A DNA stretch of 64,000 nucleotides from VXNE01 sp965206615 (GTDB lineage: Bacteria > Pseudomonadota > Gammaproteobacteria > Pseudomonadales > Azotimanducaceae): the NCBI GenBank assembly GCA_965206615.1, contig CBDBKI010000005.1, positions 310,001-374,000 on the forward strand. Reading direction: 5' to 3'. How positions within the stretch are numbered: the stretch's first letter is position 1; every line of letters starts with the position of its first letter. Below, in pieces: positions 15,892 to 24,427 of the stretch. The notes beneath the pieces are model-generated. The model was not told the origin of the DNA and searched no databases. It saw only the letters and a program-made list of their open reading frames with translations. A program made the translations under genes and the position numbers.

Positions 15892-16658
15892 TTGACCAAG
15901 GCGTCCTTGGCTTCGTCGTCTGCAAGGACCCTCGGGAGCTTGCGAACGTCGGCAAGGCGGTAAATCTGTCCCTCACGTATCCACCGACCGAAGTCGTGGA
16001 GGTCGAAACCTGCACTGTAGATGGAGTCCTTGATGTCGGACTTTTGAAGCTCCACGAAGCCGCTGAACCGATCGACCTTGAAGGCGTCGTCGCTGCTGAC
16101 GTCTCGGTAGAACTCGTTCATATCGTGGTAGGCGTCGATCTGCTGCGTGATCGTGTTCTTGTTGCCGCCGCAACGGGCGATGAGCTCGTCGTAGTCCATG
16201 AACTCGACGTTACGCAGGTGGTGAAGGTAGCGCGCCTTCTCGTAGGCGGGCCACTCGCGTGCGCCTACGAGGTGCGCGGTGACCCGGATCGTCTCGATGT
16301 CTAGGGGTTCGGGGTCGTGGAGTACCAGACAGTTGATGAGGGTCCAGTCACCGGGCGCGTTCTCGTCCTCGAGCTCGCGGTAGATGGCCAGACGGGTATT
16401 GCCGTCGACGCAGACGAAGCGGTCATCGTCCAGCCAGACGACAATGGGGATGGAAATGCCTCTCGCGGCCCGGATGGAGTCCTTCAGGGAGCGGTACGAG
16501 GAGACCGTCGACGAACCTTCGGTGGCGGTCTGCAGGGCGAAACGGATGCGCCGCTCGTCGAGCTTGTCGCCGGACTTCTCGAGGGCGACCTTGATTCTCG
16601 GGTTCTGTTCGTCGAAGGCGATCTGGTCGGTCGGGATGAGTTGATTTGTGCTCTTCAC
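15892..16658 (-). pseudogene. 5' part of ParB-like gene cut by composite transposon
   Basis: Starts at GTG 16658 and encodes 255 residues before the transposon. A ParB/Srx-like N-terminal domain is visible: 'LIPTDQIAFDEQNPRI', then 'VDGNTRLAIYREL' (the ParB box that binds nucleotide) and 'INCLVL'. A helix-turn-helix follows ('YDELIARCGGNKNTITQQI'). With the second part at 8894-9164 the original protein had 345 residues. It is the first gene of an operon with PD-(D/E)XK and HEPN genes, so it may have recognised DNA or acted as a CTP switch or nuclease in a defence module; the role is inference. Confidence 0.75.
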
Positions 16659-16992
16659 GGAACTCTCATGGTTTGGACACCAGTCACGGGATGCGTAGAC
16701 CGGGTGGGATAGGGGCGGGTGCCGCACCCGCATTGGCCTTACCCAGCGATGCCGAGGTGAACACGGTCCCTCATTGGCGACCCACGGCATTCGGAGTGTC
16801 ACGGGCTGGATGGGAAGCTGTCAAGGATGGCGGTCATCGTCGAGAGACGCTGTAGTAGGGCGGAAAGGCAAGTCTCTTTCAGAGAGCCTGGCCTGATTGA
16901 AGCGGCCGCGTGACGATGGGCAGCGAGAGAGCGGAAGTCAGTTGTCGGTCGCGTGCCCCCTTGTCAGATCGGACACTTCCGACTCTCGGGAC
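16659..16992. other. Leader region of the ParB-like operon
   Basis: No gene is supported on either strand. On the minus strand TTGACA occurs at 16824-16819 with TGACAC 17 bases downstream, a weak sigma-70-like match that could drive the leftward operon about 140 bases ahead of its GTG. The segment also marks the right edge of the accessory island; core genes (ytjB, serB) resume beyond it. Confidence 0.35.
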
Positions 16993-18126
16993 CTACTGTG
17001 TACGGAGGTTTGGTGGACTGTCCGGTGCAACGTCCCCCGCGACACCCTTCACGATCCTGCAACGCCCGAGGGTCGTTCCCGTCAGGGCCGCCTGGGAGAG
17101 CGCCGAAGGCGTGTCCAGGTCGAGACGGTCCGCGCGTTCGATCCGCTCGTAGACATCCTGGCTGATCGCGAGCCGCCCGTCCGGCGCCAGGGCGGACAGC
17201 AGTACCGCGTCCGACACCTGGGCCGATTCCAGCACGCTCGCTTCGTCCGCCGACGCCTCGCACAGGTGCAGGCCGAAGCGGAAGCTCGGAGCGGGGGGGC
17301 CGTCGGCCTCCGGGAGCGAGGGTGCGAGCGCCGCACCGAAATCGAGGGCCGCGCACACCACATCGAAGGGTCGGTCGGTCGCGGAATCGTCGTTGAAGGC
17401 GATCAGCATCCGGGCCCCGGGCAGCGGCTGGGCGCGTCCGCCATGCGCGTGGGCCGTGGCGACGGCCTGTTCCATCGCATGCGTGAGAACGGTCTTGGCG
17501 CGCAGCGGGCGCAGGCTGCCCTGGTTGAACAGGTTCGCCACCAGCACGAACTTCATGTCCGCTCCGACTTCGGTAACGCCCGACTGCGCGGGTGCCTGCG
17601 ACCGGCGGCGCAGACGGAACAGCAGGAGCGCGGCCGCGACGGCCATGGCTCCGGGAACGAGGGGCCAGGCGGAGAGGAAGAGGTCGCCCGGCGCGGCCCG
17701 GAACCGCCTTCGGTCAAGGACCACGCGCGCGTACCCGGCGAGCGTTTCCTCGACGGCGATCGGCGCGGTGTAGTGTTTGCTGTCCGGATCGTTCGCTTCC
17801 ACGCCGTCGAATGCGAGCGTGCGGCCGTCCACCGTGTAGAGGCTGCAGCCGATCACTTCGTCGAAGTCCGTGACCCGACTCGCGAGGTTGCCGAGGGCGA
17901 TGCGATCCTGCTGCAGCACGGCGGGCAGGCCGAGCGAGGCCGTCATCTCGGCGAGCGCCGTCCCCATGCGGTCCATGCGCGCCGTGGCCTGGGCTGCAAC
18001 GACCCGGTCGACGAGGGCGAGCACGACGAGGGCGCCGAGCAAAAAGCTCGCGAGCCCGAGCATGACGGACGCGAACGGTTCGGAACGCGCGCGTTTGACG
18101 ATCTGTGCGAGAGGAGGTAGCGTCAA
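16993..18126 (-). CDS. AhpA/YtjB-like inner-membrane protein
   Basis: 377 residues from a TTG start. An N-terminal membrane helix ('VMLGLASFLLGALVVLALV') is followed by a periplasmic region ('VTDFDEVIGCSLYTVDGRTL'), a second helix ('LVPGAMAVAAALLLFRL') and a cytoplasmic domain. It matches the YtjB (Smp/AhpA) family by topology and by its position divergent from serB, as in E. coli. Molecular function is not established. Start codons of the two divergent genes are only 24 bases apart, so promoters must overlap the coding regions. Confidence 0.75.
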   Translation of the reverse strand: MTLPPLAQIVKRARSEPFASVMLGLASFLLGALVVLALVDRVVAAQATARMDRMGTALAEMTASLGLPAVLQQDRIALGNLASRVTDFDEVIGCSLYTVDGRTLAFDGVEANDPDSKHYTAPIAVEETLAGYARVVLDRRRFRAAPGDLFLSAWPLVPGAMAVAAALLLFRLRRRSQAPAQSGVTEVGADMKFVLVANLFNQGSLRPLRAKTVLTHAMEQAVATAHAHGGRAQPLPGARMLIAFNDDSATDRPFDVVCAALDFGAALAPSLPEADGPPAPSFRFGLHLCEASADEASVLESAQVSDAVLLSALAPDGRLAISQDVYERIERADRLDLDTPSALSQAALTGTTLGRCRIVKGVAGDVAPDSPPNLRTQ

Positions 18127-18150
18127 GACGAAAGGGCGGCGTGGCAGCGG

Positions 18151-19386
18151 GTGGCGGATTCCGGCTCGAGCGAGATTCTACTGGTGAATGTGTCCGGACG
18201 GGACAAGCCCGGACTGATGGCCATGTTGACATCCACGCTCGCTCGACATCAAGCGCGTGTGCTCGATGTCGGGCAGGCGGTTATTCACGAGGAGTTGAAC
18301 CTCGGCATGCTGGTGCAGTTCCCCGCCGGCGCACAGGCGGCCGACGTTCGCCGCGAGTTGCTGGAGACGGCCCATCGGATGGGCGTCAGCGCCCGCTTTG
18401 AACCGGTCGACGCGAGCGACTACGGCGAGTGGGTGGCGAACCAGGGCAAGTCGCGATACATCGTGACGCTGCTCGCCAACGGCATCAGCGCGGAGCAGCT
18501 CGCCTCGGTCACCCGCATCATCGGCCAGCACCGATTGAATATCGACTCGGTGCGCCGGCTGTCCGGGCGCGTACCGCTCGACGGTGTGGCGAGTCCGGCG
18601 CGCGCGAGCGTCGAGATGTCGGTGCGTGGGCCGCGATCCGACCAGCGGGAGCTGAAAAAGGCGCTGTTTCTCGCCGCCGGCGAGTTGACCTTCGACTTCA
18701 GCGTACAGGAGGACTCGGTATACCGCCGCAATCGCCGGCTGGTGGCGTTCGACATGGACTCGACGCTCATCAAGGCCGAGGTGATCGACGAACTCGCCGC
18801 GTGCCACGGTGTCGGCCCGGAGGTTGCGGCGATCACGGAATCCGCGATGCGTGGTGAACTCGACTTCGAGGAGAGCCTGCGGCGCCGGGTGCGGCTCCTG
18901 GAAGGATTGCCGGAGCGGACGCTTGCCGAGGTGGCGGATGCCGTGCCGGTCACGGACGGAACCCATCGCCTCATCAATTCCCTCAAGCGTTTCGGTTACC
19001 GCACGGCCATCGTCTCGGGTGGTTTCGACTACGTCGGGCGGCGTCTGCAGGAGATGCTCGGCATCGACTACGTCTTCGCGAACAGCCTGGACGTCGCGGA
19101 TGGCCGGCTGACGGGGGCGGTGAGCGGAGCGATCATCGACGCGCGGCGCAAGGCGGGCATCCTCGAGGAGCTCTGCCGGCGGGAGAACATCTCGCTGCAG
19201 CAGGCGATCGCCATTGGCGACGGCGCCAACGACCTGCCCATGCTGACGACCGCGGGCCTCGGCGTCGCCTTCCATGCGAAGCCGGCCGTGCGGGAGTCCG
19301 CGAGCCACGCGATCTCGAACTTCGGCCTCGACAGCGTGCTCTACCTGCTCGGTTTCTCCGACCGCGAGATCGCGGAAACACAGTGA
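18151..19386 (+). CDS. serB: Phosphoserine phosphatase SerB
   Basis: Last step of serine biosynthesis, hydrolysing phosphoserine. The 411 residues contain two N-terminal ACT-type regulatory domains ('ILLVNVSGRDKPGLMAMLT' near residue 8 and 'YIVTLLANGISAEQLASV' near 104) and a HAD phosphatase with motif I 'AFDMDSTLIKAEVIDELA', motif II 'AIVSGGFDYVG' and motif IV 'AIGDGANDLPML'. It is longer than the 322-residue E. coli enzyme because of the extra ACT domain, as in other bacteria. GTG start at 18151. Confidence 0.93.
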   Translation: MADSGSSEILLVNVSGRDKPGLMAMLTSTLARHQARVLDVGQAVIHEELNLGMLVQFPAGAQAADVRRELLETAHRMGVSARFEPVDASDYGEWVANQGKSRYIVTLLANGISAEQLASVTRIIGQHRLNIDSVRRLSGRVPLDGVASPARASVEMSVRGPRSDQRELKKALFLAAGELTFDFSVQEDSVYRRNRRLVAFDMDSTLIKAEVIDELAACHGVGPEVAAITESAMRGELDFEESLRRRVRLLEGLPERTLAEVADAVPVTDGTHRLINSLKRFGYRTAIVSGGFDYVGRRLQEMLGIDYVFANSLDVADGRLTGAVSGAIIDARRKAGILEELCRRENISLQQAIAIGDGANDLPMLTTAGLGVAFHAKPAVRESASHAISNFGLDSVLYLLGFSDREIAETQ

Positions 19387-19472
19387 TCGTGTCCGGTTGA
19401 AGCGGTCGTCCGTCCGGTTCGGGGGAACGCTGGAGTATCATCCGGGCTTCCACGCCCCGCCGAGCGAGCATC

Positions 19473-20045
19473 GTGGCGACGTACGCAACCAGCGAGTTCC
19501 GAGCCGGTCTCAAGGTCCTGCTTGAAGGCGATCCCTGCTCGATCCTCGAGAACGAGTTCGTCAAGCCAGGCAAGGGCCAGGCTTTCAACCGGGTCAGGTT
19601 CCGCAACCTGAAGACGGGTCGCGTCTGGGAGCGGACCTTCAAGAGTGGCGAGACCATCGAGGCGGCCGATGTCATGGAGTTCTCCATGGAGTACCTCTAC
19701 ACCGACGGCGAGTTCTGGCACTTCATGAAGACCGACGGGACCTATGAACAGTTCGCCGCCGGCGCGGGCGCGGTTGGCGAAACCGTGCCGTGGCTGACGG
19801 AGCAGGGGGTTTATGGCGTGACGCTGTGGAACGGAGACCCGATCTCCGTCACGCCGCCGAACTTCGTCGAGCTCGAGGTGACGGAAACCGACCCGGGGCT
19901 CAAGGGGGATACCGCCCAGGGCGCCACCAAGCCCGCCAGGTTGTCCACGGGCGCCTCGATCAAGGTGCCGCTGTTCGTCAACCAGGGCGACATCCTGCGC
20001 ATCGATACGCGTACCGGGGAATACGTCAGCCGCGGCAAGCACTGA
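19473..20045 (+). CDS. efp: Elongation factor P
   Basis: Translation factor that relieves ribosome stalling at polyproline. 190 residues, three beta-barrel domains. The modification loop reads 'EFVKPGKGQAF' with Lys34, the residue that receives beta-lysine in the EpmAB pathway. The C-terminal 'LWNGDPISVTPPNFVELEV', split by 'TETDPGLKGDTA', and 'RTGEYVSRGK' are typical. The modifying enzyme EpmA is encoded directly downstream, which supports a lysylated EF-P; epmB is not in this window. GTG start. Confidence 0.95.
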   Translation: MATYATSEFRAGLKVLLEGDPCSILENEFVKPGKGQAFNRVRFRNLKTGRVWERTFKSGETIEAADVMEFSMEYLYTDGEFWHFMKTDGTYEQFAAGAGAVGETVPWLTEQGVYGVTLWNGDPISVTPPNFVELEVTETDPGLKGDTAQGATKPARLSTGASIKVPLFVNQGDILRIDTRTGEYVSRGKH

Positions 20046-20049
20046 GACG

Positions 20050-20895
20050 GTGACGGACTGGCGCCCATCCTGCAGCCTTGAGGCGCTCGCCGCCCGCGCC
20101 GACCTGCTGGCCGCCATACGCGCCTTCTTTGCGCAGCGCGGGGTGATGGAGGTGCAGACGGCCGTGCTCGGTGCGCACGGCGTCACCGACCCGGCCATCG
20201 AGAGCGTGCGGACCGAGGACGGGCGCTATCTGCAGACATCGCCCGAGTACCAGATGAAGCGATTGCTGGCCGCCGGCACGCGTTCGATCTACCAGATCGG
20301 TCCGGTGTTCCGCGCCGGCGAGGCCGGACGCTGGCACAACCCGGAATTCACGATGATCGAGTGGTACCGGCGGGGTTTCGACGACGCTGACCTGATGCGG
20401 GAAGTCGCGGAGCTGGTCGACACGCTACTCGGACCGTCCGACTACGAGACGCGGACCTACGCGAGCCTGGTGGGTGTGGCCGTGGACACGACGTCCGACG
20501 AGGAACTCGACCTGCGCATCAGCGAGGCGATCGCGAAGCTCGCGGCCGCGCGCGTATTCGTCACCGAGTACCCGGCGCGCCAGGCTGCGCTGGCGCGCGC
20601 GGTGGGCGATGTGGCGGCGCGTTTCGAACTGGTCGTCGACGGCCTCGAGGTCGCGAACGGCTACCACGAGTTGCAGGATGCCGCGGAACTGCGGCGGCGC
20701 ATGGCGCTGGACAACGCGGTGCGCCGCGAGCGCGGGCTGACGGAGGTCCCTATCGACGAAGCGCTGGTCGCGGCCCACACCCACGGGCTGCCGGATTGCG
20801 CCGGTGTCGCGGTGGGCTTCGATCGCCTCGTCGCGCTGAAGGTGGGAGCCGCGCGGCTCGAGGACATCCTGCCGTTCACCTCGGACAGCGCCTGA
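20050..20895 (+). CDS. epmA: EF-P beta-lysine ligase EpmA
   Basis: Truncated class II lysyl-tRNA synthetase paralogue without the anticodon-binding domain, 281 residues (E. coli EpmA has 325). It activates (R)-beta-lysine and attaches it to Lys34 of EF-P. Class II motifs are 'VMEVQTAVL', 'YQIGPVFRAGEAGRWHNPEFTM' split around motif 2, and 'GVAVGFDRLVAL' (motif 3). It starts at a GTG four bases after the efp stop, so the enzyme and its substrate are made together. Confidence 0.93.
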   Translation: MTDWRPSCSLEALAARADLLAAIRAFFAQRGVMEVQTAVLGAHGVTDPAIESVRTEDGRYLQTSPEYQMKRLLAAGTRSIYQIGPVFRAGEAGRWHNPEFTMIEWYRRGFDDADLMREVAELVDTLLGPSDYETRTYASLVGVAVDTTSDEELDLRISEAIAKLAAARVFVTEYPARQAALARAVGDVAARFELVVDGLEVANGYHELQDAAELRRRMALDNAVRRERGLTEVPIDEALVAAHTHGLPDCAGVAVGFDRLVALKVGAARLEDILPFTSDSA

Positions 20896-20907
20896 CGCCG
20901 CAGGACG

Positions 20908-21714
20908 CTACCCGAGCGGTTGACCCATCCGCACGGGCATCCCGGTCACCAGGTCGTCCTGCGGCGCGAACCCGCCCGCCGGGAAGAGTGCGACGACCGT
21001 CGAACCGACCAGGAAACGTCCGACCTCGGCGCCCCGGGGAAAGTGGCCGGTGGCATCGCGTGCACGCAGTGCGGCGTAGGGGGAGTGCGGCCCGTTCCAC
21101 ACGGTTTCGATGCTCGCCACGATGAGGGCGCCGACCAGCACTAGGACGAACGTGTCGAAGACGCAGACGAGCCGCTCGTTGCGGGCAAAGAGTCCCGGTA
21201 CGACCGCCGCGGTGCGATCGTTCACGGAGAACAGGCGCCCCGGTACCTCGATCGTCCGCAGCAGCTCGCCGGTGGCCGGAGCATGGACACGGTGATAGTC
21301 GCGTGGGGACAGGTAGACGGTGCAGAACGTGCCGCCCTCCAGGGTGGCGGCCAGCGCGGCATCGGCCAAGAGGGCGGAAACGGTAAAGTCCCGGCCCTTG
21401 GCCGGCACGATGCGATCGCGCTCGATGCGGCCGAACTGGCTGAGATAGCCGTCGGCGGGACTGATGACCGTGTCGGGATTGTCCGGCAGGGGACGCGCAT
21501 CCGCGTTGAGCGCGCGGGTGAAGAAGCTGTTGAAGGAGCGATAGTCGGCCAGCGAAGGATGGGCTGCCTCTGCCATGTCGACCCCATAGTGACGCGCGAA
21601 CGCCCGGATGAGCGCCTGCGCCACGGGGCGGGATTCGGACCGCGCGGCACGCCCGGCCAGGCGCGAGATGACCTGCTTGGGCAGGACGTGCTGAAGCGCT
21701 GCGAAGGCGTTCAA
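20908..21714 (-). CDS. psd: Phosphatidylserine decarboxylase
   Basis: Makes phosphatidylethanolamine at the inner membrane. 268 residues from a TTG that overlaps the stop of the sulfurtransferase gene (TTGA). Family motifs include 'YRSFNSFFTRAL', 'SPADGYLSQFG', 'YLSPRDYHRVHAP' and the self-cleavage site 'VGSTVVALF', where the Ser becomes the pyruvoyl cofactor; the family usually has LGST, so Val for Leu is a mild variant. The pairing with a rhodanese gene is common in gammaproteobacteria. Confidence 0.92.
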   Translation of the reverse strand: MNAFAALQHVLPKQVISRLAGRAARSESRPVAQALIRAFARHYGVDMAEAAHPSLADYRSFNSFFTRALNADARPLPDNPDTVISPADGYLSQFGRIERDRIVPAKGRDFTVSALLADAALAATLEGGTFCTVYLSPRDYHRVHAPATGELLRTIEVPGRLFSVNDRTAAVVPGLFARNERLVCVFDTFVLVLVGALIVASIETVWNGPHSPYAALRARDATGHFPRGAEVGRFLVGSTVVALFPAGGFAPQDDLVTGMPVRMGQPLG

Positions 21715-22514
21715 CGTTCGATCGGGGTGTCGGGGTGGTTGCCCCACTCCGACCACGAACCGTGGTAGGCGCGGATGCGGGGGAAACCGAGCAGACGGGC
21801 CGCCATGTAGGTCAGTCCGGAGCGATGGTGCGTCTGGCAGTGGGTGATGACATTGCGGTCCCGCGTGATGCCGCGCGCAGCCAGGCGCTCTTCCAGATCT
21901 TCGACCAGCCGCAGGGCGCGGCCGCGGTCCGTGAGTTCCAGCCAGTCGAGATTGACGGCGCCGGGGATGTGGCCGTTGCGCGCCGCGGTCGGCTTCAGTC
22001 CGGCGTACTCCTCGGGACTGCGACAGTCCCAGACGAGGGTCTCCGGGTCGCCGAGGGCGCCGAGGACGTCGTCGAGCTCCGCGACGGGACGGGTGTCGAT
22101 GTCGCAGTCGATGTCGGAGGGCGCGACCTCGACGGGTGCGTTGGAGAACGGCAGCTCCGCCGCGGCCCACGCGTGCATGCCGCCGTCGAGGTAGAGCCAG
22201 TCGGAGTGTCCGATCGCATCGAGGGTCCAGGCGAACCGCCCGGCCCAGCCGCCGCCCTCGTCGTCGCAAACGACGACCGTCCGGTCCGATGTCAGTCCGA
22301 TGCGGCGGAAGAGCGCCACGAGGGCGGCCCGGGGCGGCAGCTTGCCGACCGCGGGGCGCTCGCCGCGGACGAGTTCCGCCGGGGCGACGTGCACGGCGCC
22401 CGGGAGGTGCGCCTGCGCGTACACGTTCGGAGCGGTCACCTGCACGACCAGCAGATTCTCGATCCGGAGTCGTTGGGCAAGTGCCTCGGGGGAGATGGTG
22501 GTCGGTTGCGTCAC
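21711..22514 (-). CDS. Thiosulfate/3-mercaptopyruvate sulfurtransferase-like (tandem rhodanese)
   Basis: 267 residues from a GTG with two rhodanese domains. The first ('LRIENLLVVQVTAPNVYAQAH', split at 'LPGAVHV') is non-catalytic. The second has 'VWDCRSPEEYAG', 'GHIPGAVNLDW' and the active-site loop 'THCQTHHRSGLTYM' with the persulfide-forming Cys. It resembles SseA/GlpE-type sulfur carriers. Translationally coupled with psd downstream and divergent from orn. Confidence 0.85.
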   Translation of the reverse strand: MTQPTTISPEALAQRLRIENLLVVQVTAPNVYAQAHLPGAVHVAPAELVRGERPAVGKLPPRAALVALFRRIGLTSDRTVVVCDDEGGGWAGRFAWTLDAIGHSDWLYLDGGMHAWAAAELPFSNAPVEVAPSDIDCDIDTRPVAELDDVLGALGDPETLVWDCRSPEEYAGLKPTAARNGHIPGAVNLDWLELTDRGRALRLVEDLEERLAARGITRDRNVITHCQTHHRSGLTYMAARLLGFPRIRAYHGSWSEWGNHPDTPIER

Positions 22515-22607
22515 GTCCTGTCTGCGCGTCCGGTCGTGGCGCGCCGATGATATATGCTGTCCGATGCGATTGCCCGAACCGGCGACAGCTTGAGTGAGCG
22601 TTTCCCC

Positions 22608-23147
22608 ATGACGACGAACCTCGTCTGGATGGACCTGGAGATGACCGGGCTCGACCTTGACCGACACGTCATCATCGAGATCGCGACCGTCGTCACCGAC
22701 GCCGACCTCGACATCCTCGCGGAAGGGCCGAGCCTCGCCATCCGTCAACCCGAATCCGCGCTCGCCGCCATGGACGACTGGAACGTGGAACACCATACGG
22801 CCTCCGGCCTGCTCGAGCGGATACGCCGGGAGGGCGTACTGCTCGCCGAGGCAGAAGCGCAGACGCTGGCGTTCATCGAGGGGTACGTGGGCGAGGGCGA
22901 GTCGCCCCTGTGCGGCAACTCCATCTGGCAGGATCGCCGCTTCCTCGTGAAGTACATGCCGACGCTCGAAGACTACCTCTACTATCGGAACATCGACGTG
23001 TCGAGCGTCAAGGAACTGGCACGCCTGTGGCGCCCGCAACTCCTGGCCGGGGTGCACAAGACCAACGCCCACGTGGCGCTGCTCGACATTCGCGAGTCCA
23101 TCGACGAACTGCGGTTCTACCGGGAGCGGTTCTTCAGTCGTTTCTGA
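22608..23147 (+). CDS. orn: Oligoribonuclease
   Basis: Essential 3'-5' exonuclease that finishes RNA decay by degrading dinucleotides, including the c-di-GMP product pGpG. 179 residues, DEDDh family: 'VWMDLEMTGLD' (Asp, Glu), 'NSIWQDRRFL' (Asp) and 'HVALLDIRESI' (His, Asp). ATG at 22608 gives the expected N-terminus. Divergent from the sulfurtransferase gene. Confidence 0.96.
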   Translation: MTTNLVWMDLEMTGLDLDRHVIIEIATVVTDADLDILAEGPSLAIRQPESALAAMDDWNVEHHTASGLLERIRREGVLLAEAEAQTLAFIEGYVGEGESPLCGNSIWQDRRFLVKYMPTLEDYLYYRNIDVSSVKELARLWRPQLLAGVHKTNAHVALLDIRESIDELRFYRERFFSRF

Positions 23148-23154
23148 GCAACCT

Positions 23155-23184
23155 CTGAACAAGTTCATCCCTGAACTTGTTCAG
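23155..23184. other. Perfect 13-bp hairpin after orn
   Basis: CTGAACAAGTTCA and TGAACTTGTTCAG flank a 4-nt loop just after the orn stop. No T-run follows on either strand, so it may be an mRNA-end hairpin or protein-binding palindrome, not a standard intrinsic terminator. Confidence 0.6.
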
Positions 23185-23190
23185 CCGCGC

Positions 23191-23229
23191 AAAACAAAAA
23201 CGGCAAGCTCTGATAAATCAGAGCTTGCC
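23191..23229 (-). terminator. Intrinsic terminator of queG
   Basis: On the minus strand a 12-bp perfect stem (GGCAAGCTCTGA/TCAGAGCTTGCC, loop of 4) is followed by TTTTTGTTTT. It lies 20 bases past the queG stop, so it ends that transcript and separates it from convergent orn. Confidence 0.9.
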
Positions 23230-23248
23230 CAAGACCGGCGAGCCGGGC

Positions 23249-24316
23249 TCAGACGGCCGCGTGCAGGCGTTCCAGCGCCCAGTCGATGTGCTCTCGGGCC
23301 ATCGCGTCCACGTCCGGGTCGGCACGACGCTCCCTGAGTCGGGCGATCAACGCGGCGGAAGGAGCAGGGTTGCCGGCGGTGGCGTTGCCGGCGGCAACGG
23401 CGAGGTTCCGCACCCACTGGCGGTAGTGAATACGTCGCAGTGCCATGCCCTCGGTGCGGGCCAGGAAGGTCGCCTCGTCCCAGGCGAGCAGGTCCGCGAT
23501 GCTGGCGGAGTCGAGCCCGTGGCGCGGGGCGAAGTCCGCCTCTGCGGTCTTGCGCGCATAGCGGTTCCACGGGCAGACGATCTGGCAGTCGTCGCAGCCG
23601 AACACCCGATTGCCGATCGCCGGACGCAGTTCGGGCGGGATCGGGTCGCTGCTCTCGATCGTCAGGTAGGAGATGCAGCGACGGGCATCGAGCTGTCCGG
23701 GGCCGACGATCGCACCGGTCGGACAGACGTTGAGGCAGGCCTTGCAGGCGCCGCAGCGGTCGCGCGCGGTGCGATCCGTCACCGGCAGCGGCAGGCTCGT
23801 GTAGATCTCGCCGAGGAAGAACAGCGATCCGGCGTCCTCGGTGAGCAGAAGCGTGTTCTTGCCGATCCAGCCGAGGCCGGCCTTTTCCGCCAACGGCTTT
23901 TCGAGCACCGGCGCCGAGTCCGTGAATGCGCGGTAGCGCCCCCCGGCGTGCCGGTCGATACGGTTGGCGAGCCGGACCAGCCGGCGACGGACGGTCTTGT
24001 GATAGTCGCGGCCGAGCGCGTAGCGGGAAATGAACGCCGTATGGCTGCCCGGCGCGGGGATCGCGGGCACAGTGTCCGGCAGGTAGTCCATGCGCGCGGA
24101 GATGACGCGCACGGTGCCCGCGTGGAGCCGCTCCGGATGCAGCCGCTTGTCCAGGTTGCGCGCCATGTAACCCATCGAACCGTGGAGCTTCCTGGACAGC
24201 CAGCGACGCACGGCGGGCGCGTATGCGGACAGGTCGGTGTCGGTGATACCGATCGCGGCGAACCCGAGTTCGCGGGCCCAGGTCTCGATGTCGCTTGCGA
24301 GCCGGTCGAAGTCCAT
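23249..24316 (-). CDS. queG: Epoxyqueuosine reductase QueG
   Basis: Cobalamin- and Fe-S-dependent enzyme that makes queuosine from epoxyqueuosine in tRNA. 355 residues from ATG 24316. Two 4Fe-4S motifs are seen: 'CGACKACLNVCPTGAI' and 'CDDCQIVCPWNRYA'; further landmarks are 'GLGWIGKNTLLL' and 'FFLGEIYTSLPL'. It faces nnr across a 111-base gap, as the yjeS/yjeF pair does in E. coli. FolE2, which supplies the queuosine precursor, is also in this window. Confidence 0.95.
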   Translation of the reverse strand: MDFDRLASDIETWARELGFAAIGITDTDLSAYAPAVRRWLSRKLHGSMGYMARNLDKRLHPERLHAGTVRVISARMDYLPDTVPAIPAPGSHTAFISRYALGRDYHKTVRRRLVRLANRIDRHAGGRYRAFTDSAPVLEKPLAEKAGLGWIGKNTLLLTEDAGSLFFLGEIYTSLPLPVTDRTARDRCGACKACLNVCPTGAIVGPGQLDARRCISYLTIESSDPIPPELRPAIGNRVFGCDDCQIVCPWNRYARKTAEADFAPRHGLDSASIADLLAWDEATFLARTEGMALRRIHYRQWVRNLAVAAGNATAGNPAPSAALIARLRERRADPDVDAMAREHIDWALERLHAAV

Positions 24317-24427
24317 GGCAGCCCCCCGTAGCCGTTCCGACGCTGCGCCCGCGCGGCTCGCCCGATGGGCTTGCGATGCAGCCACGCCGTCTCGGGGCTT
24401 CGGCTGCATGCGCGGTATACTCCCTCG

